Shown: positions 1-7,955, numbered from the stretch's first letter. The stretch is DNA of 9,218 bases from Candidatus Absconditabacterales bacterium (GCA_938010495.1 CALLUT010000076.1:1-9218), one strand, 5' to 3'. A program made the numbers and translations. The notes: generated from the sequence alone by a model not told the origin.

Positions 1-19
1 GTTTATCTGTTGAGATCAT

Positions 20-25
20 TATAGT
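20..25 (+). promoter_or_regulatory. -10-like element of the exonuclease gene, leaderless spacing
   Basis: TATAGT lies exactly 6 nt before the ATG at 32, so transcription would be expected to start at or next to the A of the start codon. No purine-rich Shine-Dalgarno sequence is visible. The same TATAGT-6nt-ATG arrangement occurs upstream of the VanW-like gene. The -35 region would fall at or beyond the window edge. Inference from spacing only. Confidence 0.45.
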
Positions 26-31
26 ACTCGC

Positions 32-2131
32 ATGTTAAAAGAATATAATTATATAGCATTTGATTTTGAAACGACTGGACTAGATGTCCAAAAAGACGAA
101 CCGATTCAATTATGAATAGTACAATTTTCTCATGATGGAGAAATTCTAAAAACATATACATCTCTCATCAAACCAAAAAAGCCAATCAAAGAGTTAAAAT
201 GAATAGTAAAATTTCTTACATGATTTTCTCTACACGACTTGCAAGATGCTCCTTCTATTGAAACAGTTATAGAACAAGTACGTCATTTTTTTACTCCAGA
301 AACAGTAGTCGTGTGACATAATGTTAGTTTTGATTGTGCTATTCTCAATAAATACTTGCCTTTTACACCTCTACTACAGGTAGATACCTATCCCTTAAGT
401 AGAAAACTTCTTCACTATCTTCCAAGTTATGCACTTGATGTTATTCATGAACGACTGACTCTTAATAAGTGACTAGAAGCATCATCCAATAACTCAGCTC
501 ATGATGCTCTTCATGATAGTTATATGTCTTATGATCTTTTCATGTATCTCATGAATAAAACAAACTCTCTCCGTCGTAAAAACATGATGGTTGATTTTTG
601 TATGCAAAACTCTGATAGTATTTTTGAAAAACTTATAAAAAGAACTCAAAAACCTTATGATTTCAAAGAAAAAGAATTGTTTCTCCCTGCTCTTTGATCA
701 ACATCGTTTACTCCAAAAAAAGTACACAATGATGATCCAATTCAATTTCTTGAACAAGAACACCAGCATGTTTGATTATATAGAAGCTCAATTAGAGACT
801 TACTAAGCAGAATCCAACGAACTTCTAAAAAATGGATTATAACAACTACGCACAAAAGCAAACAACGTATTATAGAACGTATCCTTGATGAACTCTATGT
901 TACTCACACAACTTTTGCTGATCAGATAATCTTTAGCAAAGAAAAAATTAATGCATTTCTTCATAAAGAACTTTTTGATAATGATGAACTGTGATTTGTT
1001 ATAAAATATTTTTCACATTTAGATGCAGGACATTCAAGTGTTGAAATAAATACTGCTGCAGAATACAAAATATTTAATGCACTTACTCACCGTAAGGAAA
1101 AGTCTCGCCTTCAAGTTACTGTATGTACGCATGACCAACTACGAAGACATTGAAATAAAGTTGATGCTGATGACACAGTATTGTTTCTTGACCATGATCG
1201 ATGGCATCAAACATATTGAAACTCACTAAAATATGCTATAGACCCATATCATCTACTCAATACAATAGAACAAGTAAACTATGCACTGAGTTTATCATGA
1301 AATTCAAGTGACACATTAAGCACCTTGCTCGATCAATACTCCCTTTTTGTTGGGATACTATCAAGTGAGATCAATCAATATTTCTCATGATTTGCTTGAA
1401 ATAGACGTGATTTTGAAGGGATTTTAGAAGATACGAGACTTCCAAAAACTCGTCAAGCATTACCATGAGTAGCTACTCTTTTGCAGTCAGTTAAAGGAGA
1501 AATTCCAGAAGAAGATTTTGAAAAACTCAATAAACAATATACTAAATTCTATGAATATCTTTCGTGAGAATGTACTATAGAAAAAAGAATGTATAACTGA
1601 GATAAATGGTGGTATGTACTCCATCGTCGTAATGTATTTGTTGATTATAGTGAATTTATAGATTCACTTCCTCAAGCAAACTACATCTTTTGTACGACAA
1701 ATACTGAGAAAAATCCTGAAATGCATATAACTAAAAAAACTCCAAAGGAATGATCAAAACAACATATTATACAACTTTCAACAACGCCTTCACCAAAACA
1801 ATTTCTTCAAAAACTTGGATCTTTTGAAGAAAAAATTAATCATTTTGTACTCTCAACATCAAAACAACAATCTAAAGAATTATTTGATAAACTTGTTGCA
1901 CAATGATTACATCATGATTGGACAATTGTTGCAGAGAATATAACTGGATGAGTATGAAAAAATGTGTTTCATGCAATTCAGAGTAAAAAACCTGTTTTAT
2001 GCATATGATGATACGCATTCTACTTAGAATTACTGTCTAAGAAATTTGCATTTTCGCACGTTTTCCTCTATCATTTATTTGGGTCTATGAAACACCAAAT
2101 CGTGACCGATTTAATACGATACTGATCGTAA
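32..2131 (+). CDS. DEDDh 3'-5' exonuclease fused to a degenerate DinG-like helicase region
   Basis: Reads as 699 residues only if TGA is Gly (about 23 in-frame TGA), ending in TAA. The N-terminal 175 or so residues are a DnaQ/RNase T type exonuclease with all five catalytic positions: D11 and E13 in FDFETTGLD, D101 in GHNVSFD (its G is TGA), H157 and D162 in HDALHDS. It should remove nucleotides from 3' ends using two metal ions. The remainder looks like the DinG/XPD helicase fold joined to such exonucleases in Firmicutes DinG (YpvA). There is a motif Ia-like segment near residue 268 (WIITTTHKSK), a DEAH-like LFLDHD near 387, and a C-terminal stretch (VLCIGGYAFYLELL, then VFLYHL) resembling helicase motifs V-VI. 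I find no Walker A G-x-GK-[ST], so this half is probably not an active ATPase. The start at 32 puts the first catalytic motif at the usual distance from the N-terminus, although the frame stays open to the left edge. The next gene follows after 3 nt, suggesting co-transcription. The exonuclease assignment is firm; the DinG relationship is moderate. Confidence 0.85.
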
Positions 2132-2134
2132 TAT

Positions 2135-3145
2135 ATGGAACAAATTATTCCTCCAAAAGTAAAAAATCGAATGATACATGTTACAAAAGTGTTATTGCTT
2201 ACAGCGGTATTCACATTTTTGTGGATTTTATTATTTTATAATGAATGACACAAAGATCACACACCAACATGAGATCATATTCACGATGATGAAACACCAA
2301 AAATTGAAAAATTATGGGAAAGAAATACAGCAACTACTCAAGATGAAGTTAATGATTCCCTAGAATCTCTTATCGAGGATCTGATCATAAATGAACATAA
2401 TGCATGAGCTACCAATAATGTCGAAAAACGTTTTGATCAAATATGTTGATTATACAATGATATCTGCAACAAAACACTATGGGATGGTGAATACACAGCA
2501 GAACAACGTCTTTTTTATCAATGAATCATAGTATATTTAGTTAATAAGCTTGATACCTGACTTGCAAGTGGTGTTACCACAAAAAATTGATCTATACGTG
2601 ATACATTAAAATATATTAGGTTGTATGAAGATAATGGTTGAAGGAGATGAAGCGCATGACATGATTATATGAGATTAAATACATGAAAAATATGATATCG
2701 ATCTGAAGCATGGGAAGTAATGAACCATGAGTTTGGTCATATTGTTGATTTATGAGTTGTAAAATGAAATAGCTATCAAAAAGATAGTAAATTTACTGAG
2801 TTTTGAAAAAAACAATGGGCAACAAATGACCCTTCTATAAACTACTATAAACTTAGTTGGCAGTCAGAAAATTCTAGAAAGGTATGAGCAAACCGTTTAG
2901 ATTTTGTAAGTTGATACGCTATGAAATGAGTGTATGAAGACTTAGCAGAGTCATTCAATCTCTACCTAAATCATTATAGTGTCTTCAAAAAAATGTCACA
3001 AAACAACAAAATACTATCACAAAAATTTAACTATTTTCAAAATTTATTATGAGTGGAACCTCTCCAGTATGCTAGTGAACAAGCAGAAAAATATCCTGTA
3101 GATTTAAGGATTTGGGATACGACAAAGATAAACGAACAATTTTAA
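2135..3145 (+). CDS. Membrane-anchored zinc metalloprotease (HEFGH, gluzincin-like)
   Basis: 336 residues with about 19 TGA-Gly codons; the stop is TAA. A hydrophobic segment at about residues 16-33 (LLLTAVFTFLWILLF) after a short basic start predicts a signal anchor, with the rest outside the cytoplasm. An acidic, Thr/His-rich linker follows. Residues 198-202 are HEFGH within NHEFGHIVD, the HExxH zinc site. About 66 residues later comes EDLAESF (268-274), whose E268 or E272 could be the third zinc ligand. This arrangement recalls gluzincins of the anthrax lethal factor C-terminal type (HEFGH plus a downstream EFFAEAF-like helix), but I cannot place it in a named family. It starts 3 nt after the exonuclease stop with no visible ribosome binding site, so it probably shares that transcript. 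A surface protease acting on host or prey proteins is plausible but is inference. The protease class is well supported; the substrate is unknown. Confidence 0.8.
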
Positions 3146-3155
3146 TAAGTACTTA
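3146..3155. repeat. Short perfect palindrome in the convergent gap
   Basis: TAAGTACTTA fills the 7-nt gap between the metalloprotease stop and the pheS stop and overlaps the pheS stop codon. It is too short, and lacks a T-run, to be a convincing terminator. No other terminator is visible between these convergent genes. Confidence 0.3.
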
Positions 3156-4154
3156 GAAGGATTTTACAAATCTAGCGTCAGCATTTGTAAGTAGTCTAAT
3201 ATCTTGAATTCAATACTTGATTGCAACAAGTCTTGTAAGACCAATACCAAACGCAAATCAACTCCATTCATTTGGATCAAGGTCTGCGTTTTTTAGTACA
3301 TTTGGATGTATCATTCAAGCTCATAGAATTTCTAACCGATCTTCTTTATTCTTTAGTTTATATTTTGCATCAATTTCAAATCAAGGCTCTACAAAAGGAA
3401 AATATCATGGTCTCAATCTCATTTCTATTGAATCATCTTCCAAAATTGCTTCTAGAATATTTCTCATTTCTGATTTAAAATGAGCAATTCAAATATGTCT
3501 ATCTATGACAACTCATTCTATTTGCCAAAATACACAATCCTGTGATGAGTCCATTTTTTCGTTTCTGCATACTTTTCAAGGAACTACAAATTTCCCTGGA
3601 GTTCAATGTTTCTTGATTAATGCAGTTTGATGAGCTGATGTATGAGTTCTCATCAATAAATTTCTTCACTTATCATCTTGTTCATTAAGATATAAGGTGT
3701 CATGCATTTCAGTTGCAGGATGTGTTGCAGGAATATTTACTGATTCAAAATTTTCTTCCACACTCACTACGTGATGTCCTGTTTCAATAATGTATCACAT
3801 AGATCTAAATATATCTTCTACTCTTCTTCTTGCTTGAGAAAGTAAAGTCAAATGACCATGATCAGTATGTGATTCTAATAATGAAATATCTACCAAATCA
3901 GATTCTAATTTTTTATTTCGCTCAGCAGATTTTATAGTATTTTGTTTGGCTTCAAAGGCATTGTTTACAGAGGCTGAAAGTTCTTGTATTTTTTGTCCAT
4001 GTGCTTTTTTCTCTTCAGGAGAAAGGTCTTTCATTTGTTGGTATAGTGCAGCAATTTTTCATTTTTTTCACAAATAATCTGCATGAAATGATTGGATTTG
4101 TTGTTGATCAGAACATTGCTCAAGCTGTTCAAGTACTTCTTTTAGGTCTAACAT
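3153..4154 (-). CDS. pheS: Phenylalanine--tRNA ligase alpha subunit
   Basis: 333 residues, the normal bacterial PheS length (about 330-340), when TGA is read as Gly. PheS is the catalytic subunit of the alpha2-beta2 enzyme that charges tRNA-Phe in the cytoplasm. The N-terminus has the usual coiled arm (YLGKKGKIAALYQQM, residues 27-41). Class II motifs follow: RTHTSAHQ, VCRNE, then FWQIEG for motif 2, RPGYFPFVEPGFEID, LEILGAGMIHPNVL, and motif 3 SGFAFGIGLTRL with KYGIQDIR. Conserved glycines in EG, LGAGM and SGF are TGA codons, which fixes the code. Two oddities stand out. Motif 2 has Trp where FHQ is usual. The near-invariant Trp of the W-L-E motif is encoded by CGG (codon 273), as if CGG means Trp. 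All conserved arginines are AGA. pheT is not adjacent. The gene follows the VanW-like gene with 26 nt between and appears to have its own -10 element. Confidence 0.97.
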
Positions 4155-4159
4155 TAGTA

Positions 4160-4165
4160 ATTATA
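4160..4165 (-). promoter_or_regulatory. -10-like element of pheS, leaderless spacing
   Basis: A perfect TATAAT on the minus strand lies 5 nt before the pheS ATG, in the 26-nt gap after the VanW-like gene. The -35 region would fall inside the end of that gene and matches TTGACA poorly. The spacing suggests an mRNA starting at or within a few bases of the ATG. Confidence 0.45.
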
Positions 4166-4180
4166 TATGGTTAATAAATA

Positions 4181-5245
4181 TTAATCTGTGTCTGTATCTG
4201 TATTTATTCATCGATAGTTTGAAATCCAGTCTTTTTCATAAATAACTCATCAGGCTTCATCAAATACTGTATTTGTAACCACGGCAGAACGTTTTCATGT
4301 TTGTTGTTTTTGCACCATAACAGTGTTTGATGTCTTACTTGGATATATACTCAATAATACAGTATTTCAATCAGATGGGCGTTTTATAGTCCCGAAATAA
4401 AGGTCTTTTTGACCACTATTTTTTAATTCTAATTGTTTTCATCGTTCATACATTGAAGCATCATCTCACATGATAGTTGAACCATAAAATCATTCATATC
4501 GTTGTCCATGTGCGTATCTCTTTGTTACTTCAAGATAAGGATTAAGCAGTCAGTTCCAAAATAATTGTGTACTTCATCAACAAGCTCATTGATAAAACAT
4601 ATAATGAGACCCTCACGTACAGTATCATGGTTTATACGCAATCAATTTATTCATATTTAGTAGTTGATCTGGTTCTAATACATATCAGTCTAATTCTCTC
4701 ATAGCGACGTCGTAGTTCGTTTTCCTACATGTTCCATATCATGAAGTATCTCTTACAGAAGCATAAAATGATCGATTTTGAGCATGATGCCATGCTATCA
4801 ATGCAGTAGGAATCATCATATATCATCATCCCAATTGATTATCTTCAAAAAAAGATCAATCTTCCCATGCGTCTATTACTGATTGAAAGTGTTCGGTATA
4901 TATAAGATCTGTTCCAGCGTATGTAAATTGTTTTTCATCAATACTGTAGATATCTGTAACATCTTGAATCATTGGTATAAGAGAATCACCTAATGTCTTT
5001 AATGAAACATTTGGATAAATTCATTTTTCGATACAGTCATTACTAATAACAAAGTATGTTCCTCTATCATACCAAGAACAACGTTGTATAGAACGTGTAG
5101 CAACATCCATAGCTGTCAATCATTGTGGAGATGCTACCTTGATTTTTTGTGGTTCACTAGCGGAAAAAACATTGTTTCATACTATTGAAAACAATCAAAA
5201 AAGTGTCGTAACAACTAACAATACTATAGGACTTCTTACTTTCAT
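4181..5245 (-). CDS. Secreted VanW-like protein
   Basis: 354 residues with about 23 of 33 glycines encoded by TGA. An N-terminal signal peptide is clear: MKVRS, then a hydrophobic core (IVLLVVTTLFGLFSIV) and a small-residue site near SAS at 28-30, so the mature protein should be outside the membrane. The C-terminal half carries the VanW signature: C209, then GACGGSTQLF (C222 and S225-T226 matching the family G-x-C-x-x-S-T), RYAHGQRYEGFYG, and GDDASMY (matching G-x-D-A-T-V-Y), followed by LELKNSGQKDLYF. VanW was named from vancomycin-resistance clusters, but its biochemical role is unknown, and the domain is common in envelope proteins of Gram-positives and CPR bacteria. The N-terminal 130 residues are not recognised. 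It ends in a DTDTD tail. It lies downstream of the rhomboid terminator with its own -10 element, so it is probably a separate transcript. An envelope role is likely; resistance is not implied. Confidence 0.8.
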
Positions 5246-5251
5246 GCTCTT

Positions 5252-5257
5252 ACTATA
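5252..5257 (-). promoter_or_regulatory. -10-like element of the VanW-like gene, leaderless spacing
   Basis: TATAGT lies 6 nt before the ATG on the minus strand, the same hexamer and spacing as for the exonuclease gene at the other end of the window. It sits just downstream of the rhomboid terminator, as expected for a new transcription unit. No Shine-Dalgarno sequence is visible. The -35 at a 17-nt spacing would be GTTTAA, a weak match. Confidence 0.5.
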
Positions 5258-5282
5258 TAAATTTTGTAACTAATTTAAACAC

Positions 5283-5316
5283 AAAAAAAAGCAATCAAGT
5301 AGGGACTTGACTGCTT
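5283..5316 (-). terminator. Rho-independent terminator after the rhomboid gene
   Basis: Read on the minus strand, AAGCAGTCAAGT and ACTTGATTGCTT form a 12-bp stem with one G-U pair around a CCCT loop. A run of T follows at once (positions 5290 down to 5283). It begins 2 nt after the rhomboid TAA stop. On the plus strand the stem is not followed by T, so it works in one direction. It is the only strong terminator I see in the window. Confidence 0.9.
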
Positions 5317-5318
5317 AG

Positions 5319-5933
5319 TTAACGTTTCTTATTTCTATAGAAGAAATATCCAATCACTCCTATAATGTTACCCAGCAAATGAACTTCATGTGCACTTTGT
5401 GATCTCGAATCAATATGTAAGGAGTAGATTACACCACAAATATCTCCAAGTATAAAGGAACCAAAGAACAATATTGTATAAAAAATTTTTAGCATTCTTG
5501 CAAAAACTTCTTTTTCAAATGAACTTATAATTACCATCATACTCATACTCATCATCATACATACTACTCCACTTAGTCCCATTAAAAATGGTCCATAGAT
5601 ACCATAAGTATAGAGTATGTAATGCAGGAAATATCCAGCAATCGAATTCAAAATAATAATGAGAACGAATTTTTTAGGGCCAAGAAATTTCTCTACTGAG
5701 TATCCAAATGGGACAAAAAAGAACAAATTTGAAATCAAATGAATAACATCAAAATGAGTGAAGATATAGGTTAGGTTACCAATTGAAAGTGGTTTACATG
5801 CATTAGATTGCACATAATTATTTTCAACAAGGTAGATAAATGAATCAATATCTTCCATTATATAAAACAGAAAGATACTCATTAAAGAAATAAAGAACGT
5901 CAACGATTTACAAAACAATAATAATGATCGCAT
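5319..5933 (-). CDS. Rhomboid intramembrane serine protease
   Basis: 204 residues, mostly membrane helices. It shows the rhomboid hallmarks in order: H60-x4-H65-x3-N69 (HFDVIHLISN) in the second helix, the catalytic serine S121 in GLSG, and the catalytic histidine H185 in HLLGNIIG (H-x-x-G-x-x-x-G). The family cleaves transmembrane proteins within or near the bilayer. The length suits a minimal six-helix bacterial rhomboid without extra domains. It is the only gene here that reads through under the standard code: all 14 glycines are GGN and none is TGA, whereas TGA makes up about three quarters of glycine codons in the other genes. It also has a TTGACA-type promoter upstream and its own terminator, so it looks like a self-contained unit. 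Recent acquisition from a standard-code organism is the simplest reading, but the native substrate is unknown. TATAAT also occurs 1 nt before the ATG, too close for a conventional start site. Confidence 0.93.
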   Translation of the reverse strand: MRSLLLFCKSLTFFISLMSIFLFYIMEDIDSFIYLVENNYVQSNACKPLSIGNLTYIFTHFDVIHLISNLFFFVPFGYSVEKFLGPKKFVLIIILNSIAGYFLHYILYTYGIYGPFLMGLSGVVCMMMSMSMMVIISSFEKEVFARMLKIFYTILFFGSFILGDICGVIYSLHIDSRSQSAHEVHLLGNIIGVIGYFFYRNKKR

Positions 5934-5958
5934 AATTATAATTTTTACGTACTAATGC

Positions 5959-5986
5959 ACAATAAAACTATTACGTCAAATGTCAA
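5959..5986 (-). promoter_or_regulatory. Candidate promoter of the rhomboid gene (TTGACA / TATTGT)
   Basis: On the minus strand a perfect -35 TTGACA (5981-5986) is followed after 16 nt by TATTGT (5959-5964). This would start transcription about 20 nt before the ATG. It lies in the 59-nt gap after the PrgI-like gene. It is the only consensus -35 noticed in the window, unlike the -10-only, leaderless pattern of the neighbouring genes. Confidence 0.4.
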
Positions 5987-5992
5987 TATTAT

Positions 5993-6436
5993 TTATTTAA
6001 TAATTCTCGTTAATTTATCAACTTTCTTTTGATCTATGATAAGTTGTTTATGTTCAATAATTACATCATGGTCAGTCTTATTGAATTTCGCTGTAGATAT
6101 AGCTATTGGATCAGGTCTATTTCGATTGATTTGAAATTTTTTGGTAACATCAAGAAAGTAAGTCTTAATCATTTTTGCAATGAAAGGTAACAATGTTAAT
6201 TCTGAAAATTTGAAAAATGCAATTATGATAAAAAGCAAAACTATAGGGAATGCTATAATTGCAGCTACTCGCTTTCACACTCAATTTTTAAATAAAGTAT
6301 TAAACAATCATAATCAAATTCATAATCATACAGCCAACGTGATAAGTTGAAAAACTGACACACTTGCAGGTCAGATTTGTATACTCATATTAAACCATCA
6401 TCCAGAGATGTTTCTCGGGATAAAAATCTTCATCAT
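5993..6436 (-). CDS. PrgI-family T4SS inner-membrane protein (VirB3-like)
   Basis: 147 residues starting at the first of two adjacent ATG codons (6434-6436 and 6431-6433); eight of its nine glycines are TGA. The N-terminus has the PrgI-type pattern I-P-R near residues 6-8 and a Q before the first helix (VFQLITLAVGLGIGLGLF, residues 28-45), where the Gly-rich core is read through four TGA codons. A second helix follows at about 57-75 (VAAIIAFPIVLLFIIIAFF), then a polar, basic tail beginning MIKTYF. PrgI proteins are small two-helix components of Gram-positive-type conjugation systems, analogous to VirB3, and usually neighbour VirB4/VirB6-type genes. VirB4 is not in the window; a VirD4-like ATPase lies two genes upstream. 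Assignment rests on size, topology and N-terminal pattern, so it is moderate. Confidence 0.55.
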
Positions 6437-6466
6437 TGTTACTTTTCTGTTAAGGATAAGTAACTA

Positions 6467-6495
6467 ATTATAGCTGTAACAAAGAAATTTTGCAA
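6467..6495 (-). promoter_or_regulatory. Candidate promoter of the PrgI-like gene (TTGCAA / TATAAT)
   Basis: On the minus strand a perfect -10 TATAAT (6467-6472) is preceded after exactly 17 nt by TTGCAA (6490-6495), a 4-of-6 match to the -35 consensus. It lies in the 60-nt gap after the LCP gene. The start site would leave a leader of roughly 20-25 nt with no obvious Shine-Dalgarno sequence. Confidence 0.5.
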
Positions 6496-6496
6496 A

Positions 6497-7909
6497 TTAC
6501 AAGTTCTTCAAATAGTCGTTTCATAACATAATCGTTACTCAACTTCAATATGAAGCATCTGAAATTACTGCTGTATAATCTACAAATGCGGATAGTACTT
6601 CAACCGTTTCTGGAAACCATCAGTCTCATGGGACCACTAAGAATGTATCATCATATACATTTTCATCATTTCATACTTTATCTATTGTGAATCATTTCTT
6701 TATAAGTTCTATTCAAAGATTTGTTGCTACTCAATTTATATTGTATCATAGTGATCTTGCTTCAGTTGTATCTATAGCATTTTGCACACGAATTTCTGCT
6801 CATTCTTTAAGGAAATCTTGATTATGAATAACCCAAAAAGCGAAATCTTGTGTCTTTTTATAATAAGATAAGTTTGAAGGTCATGCTCACTCAGGAATCA
6901 TAACTGAGAGTCAATTAAATGATTCTCTGTCTCCATAACGAAGTACACATCATGGTTCTACAAGATCTATGTATCTTAGGTCACATTCAGCCGTATAAAC
7001 AAAAGAAAAATAACGCTTCTCTGTATCAAGATATTGCCCCACCCATAACATTTGTTTTCATGTGATATTTGTCTTAACTATTGAGTCCAAATTCTCATAT
7101 GTATCCATCATCATTCAGATATTTAGTGAACCAGTTAGTTTCTTGAGAGAGGCTTCGATAATTTGTTGTTGTCTGAGTGCACGAGAAAAATCCGACGTTG
7201 ATTTTCTAGATCTTGCATATTTTAGGGCTCTTTCTCAGTCAAAAGATTGTCGTCATTGATCTACATGAAACGTTTGATATGTGTCATTTGGTCATGGATA
7301 ATCAACATCATGCAATGTGTAAGGTACTTTTATATCTATTCAATCAATACTATCAATAAAATCAACAAATCATTCAAAACTAACAACAGCATAGTGATGT
7401 ATATCAACTCACGTTATTTCTCAAACCTTATCCATAAGTGCTTCAGAAGCTTTTTCATGACTTTCATCGTTTTCTATATACATAGCCCAATACAAGCTAT
7501 TCATCTTTCAGGTTGCTCATGTACCGTATCTTACATAAAGATCTCTGGGGATAGAAAGAAATGTTACTGCTCAACTCTCTGGATTAAATGATGCAAGCAT
7601 TATTGTATCTGTAAGAAGTCATCAACGCTCATCTTCTCATGCAAATCAAGCAATCATCAAATTTATATTTCAATATTCATCTGTTACTAATGGCTCTCAA
7701 GCTTGTTGACTTGCTATCTTGGTAACTTCTTTACTAATGGTTTTTCATGTTTCTGTAGCAAATGACCAAGCCCATCTTCCTACCATAAAAATAACAGCAA
7801 TACATGCTATTATTACTACTGTTTTTATAACAACAGCAGGCGTTAAAACATCTCAAACAGATGTTATATGATTAACAGAATTTAGTCCTTTTTTTCTAAA
7901 TTTTTTCAT
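6497..7909 (-). CDS. LCP-family (LytR-CpsA-Psr) cell-wall glycopolymer transferase with LytR_C domain
   Basis: 470 residues with about 35 TGA-Gly codons out of 41 glycines. It has a short cytoplasmic basic start, one membrane segment at about 26-44, then an extracellular LCP domain. LCP signatures are NLMIAGFAGEDER (83-95), TDTIML (100-105), SIPRDLYV (119-126), FDGERALKYARSR ending at 235, and DFSRALRQQQII. These include the conserved Asp/Arg residues that bind the pyrophosphate of polyprenyl-linked substrate and metal. The C-terminal 100 or so residues match LytR_C, from IRVQNA to the closing VTIMLGNDYL. LCP enzymes attach teichoic-acid-like or capsular glycans to the wall; in CPR cells the acceptor is unknown. 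All conserved arginines use AGA or CGT, and the single CGA precedes the Q of the QSFDG motif. A short ORF ends in overlap with its ATG. The start was chosen by the -10 spacing and the fit of the membrane anchor. Confidence 0.92.
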
Positions 7910-7944
7910 TAACTATAGTATAGGTTTTTCAAAAAACATAACAT
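7909..7944 (-). CDS. Possible 11-residue leader ORF coupled to the LCP gene
   Basis: A minus-strand ORF, MLCFLKNLYYS, whose TAA stop shares its last A with the LCP start codon (TAATG). A TATAGT hexamer lies 5 nt before its ATG, the same leaderless-type spacing as at full genes. This could allow translational coupling or attenuation of the LCP gene. It is very short and no homology is claimed. It may simply be chance in AT-rich DNA. Confidence 0.25.
   Translation of the reverse strand: MLCFLKNLYYS
7917..7922 (-). promoter_or_regulatory. -10-like element of the LCP gene
   Basis: TATACT on the minus strand lies 7 nt before the LCP ATG (an overlapping TACTAT gives 5 nt). Either would make the LCP mRNA leaderless or nearly so. 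A second CTATAGT copy lies about 37 nt upstream. Confidence 0.4.
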
Positions 7945-7949
7945 TTCTG

Positions 7950-7955
7950 ACTATA
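7950..7955 (-). promoter_or_regulatory. Upstream -10-like TATAGT before the leader ORF
   Basis: TATAGT lies 5 nt before the ATG of the 11-residue ORF, inside the 101-nt gap between the VirD4-like gene and the LCP gene. It could be an alternative upstream promoter for the LCP gene. The same hexamer is used at 20-25 and 5252-5257. I see no terminator for the VirD4-like gene in this gap. Confidence 0.35.

Noticed and set aside
2178..2363. A 61-residue plus-strand open frame
   Set aside because: It is a different frame of the metalloprotease gene, which reads continuously through this stretch as its membrane anchor and linker.
3217..3483. Two plus-strand open frames (3217-3483 and 3272-3478) inside pheS
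   Set aside because: They are antisense to the well-conserved catalytic core of PheS and have no recognisable features.
3795..4034. A separate 79-residue minus-strand protein
   Set aside because: It is simply the TGA-free part of PheS from residue 41 to its next TGA.
4181..5245. Vancomycin resistance gene
   Set aside because: The VanW domain alone, without VanA/VanB ligase, VanH or VanX, does not indicate glycopeptide resistance.
5290..5315. Bidirectional terminator serving a plus-strand transcript
   Set aside because: On the plus strand the hairpin is not followed by a T-run, and no plus-strand gene leads into it.
7062..7591. Two plus-strand open frames (7062-7259 and 7247-7591)
   Set aside because: They are antisense to the conserved LCP domain, whose motifs are continuous on the minus strand under code 25.
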